Part shown: positions 56,213 to 64,000 of the stretch, piece by piece
Position numbering within the stretch: the first letter of the stretch is position 1
Layout of the letters: the number at the start of each line of letters is the position of its first letter
Assembly (NCBI GenBank): GCA_002077065.1
Contig: NAJO01000016.1
Coordinates: forward strand, 1 to 64,000
Direction of reading: 5' to 3'
Length of the DNA: 64,000 bases
Source: Cryoendolithus antarcticus
Lineage: Eukaryota > Ascomycota > Dothideomycetes > Cladosporiales > Cladosporiaceae
Program-made: the position numbers and the translations under genes
The notes under the pieces: model-generated
Databases searched by the model: none
What the model was told of the DNA's origin: nothing
What the model saw: only the letters and a program-made list of their open reading frames with translations

Positions 56213-57085
56213 CTATGCAGGCGCGTCAGGGCGAGACGTTGAGGGATCGGGTTGAGAGTCGGTACCCATAGGTGCGTGGTGCGCATTCAGATCGTAGACC
56301 CAGCGGCCGATAACATCCTCGAGCTTTTCGGGACTTTCCAACAGCGCAGGCTTGCCTTGCGCTCTGAGCTTCGCCAGCGGGAAGGATTTCACATTGCTCT
56401 TCGAACTTTTGAGAAACCATTTTCTGAAGCACCGCGCCTTATCGACGAGACTTGACGCCTTTCCGTCAATGACAGAGGATGAGATGGTGAGCTTATCGGC
56501 GGCCGCCACGTCAAGCACAGCAGCTGCGACTAAGGAGCGTTCAGAGAACGACTCCGAACATGCTGCATTGGGAACGAAGAGAGCCAGACGAAGATGCTGG
56601 TAGTGCCCTTTAGGATGCTCGTCAGACTTCCGCGAGCATTCGAACTTCCAGCTCGATATCTTGATTTGGTCTGTTGTCCTTTCGGCGTTCCCAAAAGAGG
56701 CCCCGCCCGCAGGGGCGGTGATGTTAGGCTCGAAGTTATAGTGAGTTATCACATGGCGCGCCTGATTGTTGCCTTTGATTGTATTCGGCTCGCAGTGGGT
56801 CAGGTTGAGTTCGGACTCCTGCTCTCCAAATTGGAGCTGAACATCTGCCCAGGTGACGTACGAGCGGGAATCTCGGGTCGTCGTGATTTGAAGTTGAAGC
56901 ACCACGGCTTCTTCTTCTTCAACTTCTTGGAAATTGTAAAGCCGAATATTACGTAGTTCGCAGTCAACACGCAGATGGCCAATGACTTCAGACGTGAGGT
57001 TGATAGCCTTCCTCTCTGCATTGAAGTATGACCTGTCGCTGTATCTGGGTGTGTAAACAAGGTTGGGCGGCGTGGGCGCCTCCAT
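56213..57085 (-). CDS. Unrecognised 290-residue protein divergent from the GTPase gene
   Basis: I do not recognise the family. It is intronless and starts MEAPTPPNLVYTPRYSDRSY. The middle alternates polar and hydrophobic residues as in a beta-rich domain: LRVDCELRNIRLYNFQEVEE, then VVLQLQITTTRDSRSYVTWA, and a Trp-containing strand KISSWKFECSRKSD followed by HYQHLRLALFVPNAACSESF. A second part LVAAAVLDVAAADKLTISSS leads to a basic segment RCFRKWFLKSSKSNVKSFPL and a helical end VIGRWVYDLNAHH. No signal peptide, membrane span, or catalytic motif is visible. Only 247 bp separate its start from that of the 1238-aa GTPase protein, so the two could share a promoter. I infer possible co-regulation, nothing more. 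Confidence 0.65.
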   Translation of the reverse strand: MEAPTPPNLVYTPRYSDRSYFNAERKAINLTSEVIGHLRVDCELRNIRLYNFQEVEEEEAVVLQLQITTTRDSRSYVTWADVQLQFGEQESELNLTHCEPNTIKGNNQARHVITHYNFEPNITAPAGGASFGNAERTTDQIKISSWKFECSRKSDEHPKGHYQHLRLALFVPNAACSESFSERSLVAAAVLDVAAADKLTISSSVIDGKASSLVDKARCFRKWFLKSSKSNVKSFPLAKLRAQGKPALLESPEKLEDVIGRWVYDLNAHHAPMGTDSQPDPSTSRPDAPA

Positions 57086-57332
57086 GACGTCCTGGGAAGA
57101 ACGAGCTAGATAACGTCTGATGGTCCTGTGCGCGACCCTGTGAAGATCGCGACGAAAGACACTGAGGAAGCGGTCGTGATCTCACTTAGCCTACATAACG
57201 CTCATATCGTCCAGGCGCGGGGCTGTGCAAGCCACCATGCAATGCATGCATGTAAGGCTGTCTCTCCCGCTTGATGGTTCATTGATGGACTGCCATCCCC
57301 CATGATGGTATCTTCTTTTCCACAAGTCAATC
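57086..57332. promoter_or_regulatory. Short bidirectional promoter, 290-aa gene / GTPase gene
   Basis: 247 bp between divergent start codons. It includes ATGCAATGCATGCATG near 57237-57252, a short palindrome-like run. Confidence 0.5.
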
Positions 57333-60300
57333 ATGTCTGCATTGTTCAGCGCGCCCGAAAAGCTCGAGTCTGGTGGTGAAGCTCTCCTCGCCGCCAACTT
57401 ACAGTACACCCAAGATGTCGCTGGGGACCTGGATACCTTTGCGAGGTTGGCAAGAGCAGGGCACTTCGCGCGCGCCGAGGTCTTCTTCCAAGAAGTCTTG
57501 AGCGGGTACCAGCATCTGTTCCCTGTCGCTGCCGAATATGGAGATATGCTCATTGAGCAGGGCGCGTATGGGAAAGCAGAGGCATTTCTCGAGAAAGCGT
57601 TCGCTTCAGCTTCGGTCCAGCACTCGGTCACGGAAGAGTCGGCGAACGAGCGACTCGTATTGAAGCTGTTGCATGTTTTGGCGAGCATCCACACCAAGAT
57701 GCGGGTGAGTGATGCGGTGAAGATTGCCCAAGATGCGCTCAGCAGCATCGGTGAGCAGGACTTGAGCGGCATCAAGGTAAGTGTGGCCGAGACGCTGAGA
57801 ACTTCAATCAAATACTCACACAGCGTGGCCAGATGCAGATCTCGTTGCTTAGCCTTCGTGTGCTAGGCTACCAGAAGCACTACCACTTCTCACCCTTTCC
57901 CGCTCATGTCAACACTTCAGATACCTTGCATAAGCAGCCGAAGTCCCAAATGGAGCTGTTGCTGAATGATGAGACACGACTGGATGCTGTGTTAGATCGT
58001 CTCGTCACTACCTGCAGTTTCTGGGACGCCGCGGGTCTGCAGAGCCTGCGGGCCTCATACCATGGTCACGCACCACTTACGAAGTCCTGGCAGCGTCGAT
58101 TTGATGCTATGTACGAAGCTCCAGACGCTGGGGTCGTACTCGCAGGACTCACCATGCTCGGCAACAGTTCCCAGGCAGTCTTGATCGAGGCGTGGCGCGA
58201 TCTGTTTGCAGGACCTACAGACTCTGAGACGCCAATGACCAACACTACGCCACAGTACATCAACTTCATTGTGCTAGTATACAGGGTTCTTCATGAACGG
58301 AACACCCTGGCAGACCGGAACATGGACGATATCGAAGACCCAATGAAGACGTCGCGCGCATACCAGTACCTGCGACTGATTGCCCTGGATCAAGAGCTAC
58401 TGAAGTCCGTTCAAGATCAAAAGGAAAAGTGGATCCGCTATTCGCAACCTGGCTCGCAGGAGAAGATCCTTGAAGCAGTCGCCGAGCATGCTAGCGCACA
58501 CCGTGATTTCTGGTTGCAGAATGAGGTGTTATCACGAATGACCTGTATTTCGCGAGGCACGAATGCACGCGAGTTTCCCAATACCGTAGCCGCACTGTGG
58601 GAGACCACCAAGGACTCATGGAGCTGTGTGAGATTGCTCGCAACTTCGCAGCTCAGCTTACCGCAAGCTTCCAAGGAGACCGAGACGGCACTTCGAAATG
58701 TTATGACCCATTGCCAGACTTCGTTGTACGGTGCAGATCCACCACCACTTCCACAGTCGTGGCAGGTAGCAACATATAATCCTGACCCTCTTCATCAGCA
58801 CTGCAACAGTGCTCTGGAAGTCCTGAGTGGCTGGCAGCGTAAGTATGGCGGCGTCGCGCGCAACGCTTTTGTCCGTCCTTTGAGCCTTCTGGAATCCTCT
58901 GTGCGCTTAAAGGCATCAACTCTCCAATCTGCAGTGCAATCAAAACCTACAGTCGAGCCTTCCCATGACCCAGTGATAACAAAGCAAATGCCTGGCTCAT
59001 ATCCAGAACCAGAGCCTGGGTCGTCGAGTAAGTCGTCGCCTGCTGTTCTAGCTTGATCTAGTAGCGCTGCTAACTGTGGCTTCGTAGATAATCCTCGGAG
59101 ATCGCATGTAGTTGGCAACAAAGGCAATCGAAGGAATGTCAAAACTCTGCTCTTCCTAGGTCATACAGGAACTGGAAAGTCCTCAACAATCAATGCCTTG
59201 ACAGGCAGTACCCTGCTCACCTCGGACCATACGGACCCATGCACCTCAAATATTGCCGTCGTGTCTAGAGCCCTTGGCGAGCACGAGATTGATTGCATCG
59301 ACACTCCAGGCTTCGGCGACCGGAGATTCTCGGATGTGCAAGTTTTGAGAATGGTGCAGGGAAGACTGAAGAGTGACTATCACAAGCCCAAGCGTTTGCA
59401 CGCGGTCTTCTACCTGCTCAACATTGACACGCCGAGGATAGATCGAGCCTTGGCTACTGATCTGAGCGTCTTCTTCAAACTCGCTGGCGACGGCGAAGAT
59501 TCTGGAGATATTTGGAAAAATGTCTGCTTCGTCTACACGCACGGGATAGATCCTGAAAGCAAAGGTCGCGGTATCGCCGACAAGTTGCGCACACAGAACG
59601 TGCGCTTTGACGATTGGAAAGAGACGCTTGATCAAGCCATTCAGCGAGGGGCGCACTCCTGCCATCTGATCGAAGCTACGGGGCAAGATGACGCTCCTAC
59701 CGACATTCAAGAAGGTGCGTGATAATGACAGCCTAGTAGTATCGCGCTAAATTTCTTACAGTCAGAGAGATGGCGCTGAAGATGCTTGAACAGCCCGGGA
59801 ATATTGTGCTGCAGTGTCAGATAGAGATGTGTCAACAAAACGTGCCGCTCGACCAGACAGGAGCCGCATCGGAACTCATTACATCAATCTACCAGGGCGA
59901 TGAGGAGTTGCGTGAGGCTGAGCGCCAGGGGCAAAAGGACATAGCTGCTAAGGAGCAGGAGGTCTCGTCTGCACTACAGGAGCAACGATATGGAACCCGC
60001 GAGAGACCGCTCACAGTTCAGAGTGCCACAACCCAGAAGGTGGATGAACTCGACAATCCTCCAACACAAAAAGGGCCGTCCAATGGGCCACTTGGGGGTC
60101 ACACTTTGTCTACGCCGAGCATATTGATTGAAGAGGATGATACTGCTCGAATGCGGATGCAGAGCAAGAAGAAACGGGAGGAGGAAGGAGTGGAAGAGGC
60201 CAAGGTCAGGCTAGAAGAGTCATGGAAACTTACGGAACAACTGGCTGAGAAGGCTCGAAGGCAAGCGCTAACCGAACAAGAAGAGCAGGGAGCGAGACTG

Positions 60301-61203
60301 AAGCGATTGCGTGAGGAGCTAAACACGCTGAAGCGAGATCAACAGGCCGTGAAAGAGAAGCGAGCCAAGTTCCTGAGAGAGCAGAAAGAGATCGAGGGGT
60401 CATCCCACTTTCTACCTCGCTTCATGATCTTCAATCGGTCGAACGTCAATGTTCATCTGCGACTATACTCGCAACCTTTCCATCTGGTGTGGTGCTACGC
60501 TAACAATGTCGTACCCGGAAGCTTCGCCACTCTCACGTGTCCAGTTGCCGGGTTTTACAAAGTCGAAGTCTCTCTAGCAACGGGCAAAGCCAGTGAGTTC
60601 AGTACAGCCGGGCAAGTGGCTTGTACCATGGGCAAGATTACTCTGGGTGCAGTGACCGTCGTTGGTGGAATGTTCGGAGGCGCATTTGCTTCAGCTCTTG
60701 GCGCTGAAATCGTTCTGAAGGGAGGCGCCGCTGCCATGTCGGATATTATCATGTCTTCTGCAGCATTCGTCGGCGGTGGCTACGGCGCCACGGATGGTCA
60801 TGACCAAGCCCGACGCATGTTGCACGCCATCGCTGCGAACGCTCGCAAAGTCAATGCAGATATCGCCATCGTGGCCGAGGGTGAGATCCAGGCAGGCTGC
60901 TACGATTTGATGCAGACCATGCGGAAGGCATCTAATGGCAGGTCCCTTGCTCTTGTGAAGAAACCGGCGATGAAATTATGGCGGAAAAGGAGAATCACTT
61001 TACGTCACGGCCCGGATGTTGTCCTTGACGGCGATCGAGCGGACGGCCCTGTCGATCGCTTGAAGTACCGCTTCACCTCGACCTCGCAGCCTTTGACGCT
61101 TGAAGACCGCGAGGAATTTGACGATGACGCACCGTCGTCGCCTCAAATCGATCCCAATTTGGCATATGGCAGCCTGCCTTACCACTCGGCATTCGCGCTC
61201 TAA
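57333..61203 (+). CDS. Multidomain helical - AIG1-like GTPase - coiled coil - glycine-zipper protein
   Basis: Four exons, 57333-57776, 57824-59027, 59088-59714 and 59762-61203, give 1238 residues. Introns are 47, 60 and 47 nt, all with frames that match. Residues 1-480 are helical and repeat-like (FARLARAGHFARAEVFFQEV resembles a TPR). A GTPase domain starts near 565. The P-loop is GHTGTGKSS at 574-582, the G3 motif is DTPG at 621-624, and VCFVYTHGID sits where NKxD would be, as in AIG1/GIMAP GTPases. A charged coiled coil follows (about 790-970). Then a beta-rich segment (FNRSNVNVHLRLYSQPFHLV) leads into hydrophobic, Gly-rich GAVTVVGGMFGGAFASALGA (about 1052-1071), glycine-zipper-like and able to enter membranes. 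The C-terminus is basic, then acidic. This order suggests a regulated effector. I know no characterised protein with it. Confidence 0.78.
57777..57823 (+). other. GTPase gene intron 1
   Basis: GTAAGT..TCACACAG, 47 nt, phase 0. It joins EQDLSGIK to RGQMQISLLSLRV. Confidence 0.8.
59028..59087 (+). other. GTPase gene intron 2
   Basis: GTAAGT..TTCGTAG, 60 nt, phase 1, with a GCTAAC branch site. Splicing joins the helical region to the GTPase domain. Confidence 0.82.
59715..59761 (+). other. GTPase gene intron 3
   Basis: GTGCGT..CTTACAG, 47 nt, phase 1, with GCGCTAAAT as the likely branch region. Splicing gives DIQEVREMALKMLEQ. Confidence 0.8.
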
Positions 61204-61879
61204 TGGATCACACAATGGCTGGATGATTCGACTTCTAAGGACGGAGCTAATTCATCAAGCATCGAGACCCGAGCCTGACAACACTTAGACCATGAGGCTC
61301 GAGCACGATCCCCAACGCGTCGTCTCCGCTTCCCAACACTCGATGGAGGTCCGTTGCTAGCCAGCTTCACAACGACCGCTGGGTTGAGAAGCAACGCTGA
61401 GTATGCCGAGCGCGAAGACGACGAGCAAGCCGCAGGATTCGGAATCGAGGATAGTGACGGCAAGTTCAGGGCGGAACATGAGGTCGTACAGTATTACCAT
61501 ATACTTACAAAGCCATGGCATACGGACGTACAAGCGTCGTAGCTGCAATCTTGTGCAGGCTTTATTGTGCTTAGTGTAAGGTTTGAAGTATTGCATGCTT
61601 CATAAAGCCCCTCCAACAAGACTTCATGACTGTGTAGGCGCAGTATCAAGGCTCTGCAAGCCACGACCAAGGTGTATAGGCATGAACGCCGCATTGTGCC
61701 GCAGTTTCAAGGCTACGACTGCCTTCAGCAGAAAGAGCAAGACACCGCTCTTCGATTGCTACAAGACATACCTCAGGTTTCCAAGTCTCTCAAAACGCCA
61801 CCCCCGTCCAGATATCCCTGCCTATCCCCGATACCACGGAGTTTAAGACACTGATCACCTTACGACCACCGCTCATCAA
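61204..61879. other. Convergent intergenic region
   Basis: 676 bp between the 3' ends of the GTPase gene (+) and INCENP (-). No gene seen. Confidence 0.45.
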
Positions 61880-64000
61880 TCAACTGACATCATACCTCCA
61901 ACCCCCCTCCCTCGCCACTCGTTCCCGCGCATCCTTATCCCTCCGCTTCTCAGCAGAGGTTACCGCATCCCCACTCTCCACCCACATGGCACTGCTACCC
62001 CGTTCCCTGAATTTCTTCACCCTTTCAACATTCTTATTCCCACCCTTAAACACTTCCTCCATACGCAACTCAGCGATAGGTCCAAACACCGTCTCGGGGT
62101 CAACGAGCTGTTGTTGGGTCAGCAGGTCTCGGAGGGCTGGAGAAGCGACCCAAGACGGCGCGCGGAACCCGGACGTAGCGTCGTCATCGGCGTCAGAGTC
62201 ATCTTCGCTGTCTGTCATTATTTCGGGGAGGGCGATGGAGTCGCCTGCTGGATAGGCCGGGGAGGGCTGAGCGGACTTGGGATTCGTTGCAGTTCGGTTA
62301 GGAGCGGGCGTCTTGTACTTCGGGGCGAAGTTCTCGTTGCCTGGGTGGTGGGACTGTGGTTGCATCTGCTGGTGTGAGGCGGCGGGTGGATTGTTATTCT
62401 CGGCGAAGGGGATCCGGGCGTTGGAGAGCTGCACAGTCTGACTAGGGTGTGCAGGAGGCGGACGGGAACTCTGTTGCTGAGACTGGTGCTGTGAGCTGAC
62501 TGCCGACTTGAACATGCTGCCTGGATGATGTTGGGCTGGTGGTGGAGCGTGGGAATAGCCGTGCGGGAACTTTGTGAGTGTATCCTGCAACCTTGTCAGT
62601 ATTGCTGCGTCAATGAGATAGCTTGTCACAGCACTCACCTTCCGCATCGTTGACGGCCGCTTGGGTGGGGCCATGACCGAATGCCTATGCTCGACTTCTG
62701 GCTCCTCCTCACTCGTCTTCCTACGCTTCGCGTCGGTCTGCTGGTACGAAAGCGGGCCACGCTGCAGACCCGGTCTCTGCACTTGCTGCTGCTGTGACTG
62801 CTCGTCCTCATCCTGCAGTGCTCGCTTCGGCGGCTTCGCAGTGTTGGGCTGGATCAGCTTCTGTCCAAGTTGACGCAGCGTCCCACTGACATCGCCCCGT
62901 TGCGGAGCAGACTGTTGAGCTCGTTCGCGCTGTATGGCCTCAGCAAGCTCATGTGCTGCCTTCGCCTTCTCGGCAGCCTCCTGCTGGCGCTGCTGCTCGA
63001 GTCTCTGCATGTCGAGCTTCTGTTGCTCAGCACGCTGTTGCTGTTCAAGTCTTGCCTGCTCTCGTCTCTTAGCTTCAGCCGCCTGCCTCTCTGCCTGCTT
63101 CTGCGCTGCCATCTTGACCTCCTGAAGCTTGCGCTGCTCTTCAGCCTTGCGCTCTTGCTCAACCCTGCGGTCTTCCTCAGCCTTGGCAGCTCGCTTCCGC
63201 TCCATCTCACGCCTTTGATCAGCCTTGCGCTGCTTCTCACGCTCCTCGACCTCCTTCTTTCGCGCTGCAGCCTCCAATGCCTTAAGTCGCGATGGGTTTT
63301 GCAGTATCGTCGAGCTCCTGCCCGTACTCTGAGCAGAGATTGTCCGTAGTCCGGTCTTCGGAGGCGGTGCCGGTGCCAGACTCTCCTCACGCTGGAACGA
63401 TGGCTGAGATGGGACAGCCTGCACTCGCTGAGATTGACTGGCTACTCGGATGTTCATCGGCGCAGGCTTTGCCTTCGACGCAACATCGCGTGTTGGGCGC
63501 ACGAGCCGACCTGGCATGCGCGAGGACTTGCCAGCCGGGAGCATGCTCTTAGGTGGTGGCGGCGGAGGCATGTCTTCGCGGTCCTTGTCTGCAGATACTG
63601 GCCGTTGTGCCAGCGCAGCGTCAGTCTTTTGCCTCTTCGCAGCAGCTGCAGCGTCAGCCTTGTCCTTTTCTTCTTGTGCCTTCGCTGCTTTGGCACGCTC
63701 CTTCTCCCGAGCTTTCTCAAATTCATTCGCAGCCTTTTGCTGGGCCTTCGCTTCCTTCTCACGTTTCTTCTCGCCCTCTGCTGAGCTCCTGGTCTTCCTG
63801 CTTGGACTCGCTGATATTACCGAGACGGGTCTCGATGGACTCTGTGTCACGAATTGCGTCTCACTGTACAAGGCGCCCGGCATGTTCACGATCGCAGCCG
63901 TCTTCGACTCACCAGAGAAGTCTCGCTGCTGCTTGCGATTCACCGCAGGCGACTGGCTGTGTGCTTCGAGCTTCGCAGCTGCACTGGAACCTGCAGACGA
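61880..64000 (-). CDS. SLI15: Inner centromere protein INCENP/Sli15 (5' end beyond the window)
   Basis: The 3' portion of a minus-strand gene that continues past the right edge: exons 64000-62639 (open to the edge) and 62584-61880, encoding 688 residues here. The C-terminus carries the IN-box that binds Aurora kinase: WVASPALRDLLTQQQLVDPE, then FGPIAELRMEEVFKGG, then FRERGSSAMWVESG with the activating Ser-Ser region. Before it is a long charged single-helix or coiled-coil segment (repeats of EEDRRVEQERKAEEQRKLQE type), as in INCENP. INCENP scaffolds the chromosomal passenger complex with Aurora, survivin/Bir1 and borealin. The 54-nt intron has no stop and is a multiple of three, so retention would only insert 18 residues. 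BIR1 is about 8 kb away. Confidence 0.9.
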   Translation of the reverse strand, partial: SSAGSSAAAKLEAHSQSPAVNRKQQRDFSGESKTAAIVNMPGALYSETQFVTQSPSRPVSVISASPSRKTRSSAEGEKKREKEAKAQQKAANEFEKAREKERAKAAKAQEEKDKADAAAAAKRQKTDAALAQRPVSADKDREDMPPPPPPKSMLPAGKSSRMPGRLVRPTRDVASKAKPAPMNIRVASQSQRVQAVPSQPSFQREESLAPAPPPKTGLRTISAQSTGRSSTILQNPSRLKALEAAARKKEVEEREKQRKADQRREMERKRAAKAEEDRRVEQERKAEEQRKLQEVKMAAQKQAERQAAEAKRREQARLEQQQRAEQQKLDMQRLEQQRQQEAAEKAKAAHELAEAIQRERAQQSAPQRGDVSGTLRQLGQKLIQPNTAKPPKRALQDEDEQSQQQQVQRPGLQRGPLSYQQTDAKRRKTSEEEPEVEHRHSVMAPPKRPSTMRKVSAVTSYLIDAAILTRLQDTLTKFPHGYSHAPPPAQHHPGSMFKSAVSSQHQSQQQSSRPPPAHPSQTVQLSNARIPFAENNNPPAASHQQMQPQSHHPGNENFAPKYKTPAPNRTATNPKSAQPSPAYPAGDSIALPEIMTDSEDDSDADDDATSGFRAPSWVASPALRDLLTQQQLVDPETVFGPIAELRMEEVFKGGNKNVERVKKFRERGSSAMWVESGDAVTSAEKRRDKDARERVAREGGWRYDVS
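62585..62638 (-). other. Stop-free in-frame intron in INCENP
   Basis: GTGAGT..GTTGCAG, 54 nt, phase 0. It translates without a stop (VSAVTSYLIDAAILTRLQ), so it is easily mistaken for coding. Confidence 0.7.

Noticed and set aside
59088..59714. Dynamin or septin identity for the GTPase
   Set aside because: There is no NKxD or septin AKAD motif; THGID at the G4 position and the GHTGTGKSS P-loop fit AIG1-like GTPases better, and no dynamin stalk features are visible.

Overview
This window is the left end of a chromosome of a filamentous ascomycete (Pezizomycotina). It opens with an (AACCCT)n telomere array, read on the C-rich strand. About 3.9 kb follow in which CpA/TpG dinucleotides look strongly depleted and nearly every Trp or Gln codon of a retrotransposon has become TAG or TAA, the signature of repeat-induced point mutation (RIP). 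Short introns (about 47-87 nt, GT..AG), three HET-domain genes, a Zn2Cys6 regulator, a fungal rhodopsin-domain protein and several Pezizomycotina-type hypothetical proteins agree with this. Dothideomycetes is my best guess, but this is inference.

Layout. 1-98 telomere; 102-2230 truncated, RIP-mutated Ty3/gypsy chromovirus; 2231-3960 further RIP-degraded sequence. From 4.2 kb on, unique genes: TMEM53/DUF829 hydrolase-like (+), a conserved hypothetical with one intron (+), acetyl-CoA acetyltransferase (+), GPI8 (-), HET protein 1 (+), HET protein 2 with a frameshift (+), acetolactate decarboxylase-like (-), mitochondrial seryl-tRNA synthetase (-), rhodopsin-domain membrane protein (+), a 1324-aa low-complexity protein (+), DUF218/YdcF-like (+), Zn2Cys6 factor (-), MFS transporter (-), a 3 kb gene-poor gap, a UEV-type E2 variant (+), a gene interrupted by two in-frame TAG codons (+), class II aldolase/adducin protein (-), a TALE-homeobox plus C2H2 factor (+), HET protein 3 (-), monocarboxylate-type MFS transporter (+), BIR1/survivin (-), TAM41 (+), an unrecognised 290-aa protein (-), a 1238-aa GTPase-coiled-coil-glycine-zipper protein (+), and INCENP/SLI15 (-), which runs off the right edge.

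Many of these genes are split by introns, and I rebuilt their exon structures by hand from splice signals, frame and family resemblance. Housekeeping genes (ERG10-like thiolase, GPI8, SerRS, TAM41, BIR1, INCENP) sit unusually close to the telomere, mixed with nonself-recognition-type genes (three HET paralogues and the GTPase protein). BIR1 and INCENP, two partners in the chromosomal passenger complex, lie about 8 kb apart.

The best candidate for something undescribed is the 56.2-61.2 kb pair: a divergently transcribed 290-aa protein of unknown family and a large protein combining an N-terminal helical region, an AIG1/GIMAP-like P-loop GTPase, a coiled coil, a beta-rich segment and a hydrophobic glycine-rich segment. 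That architecture would suit an intracellular, membrane-acting defence or incompatibility effector, but this is inference.
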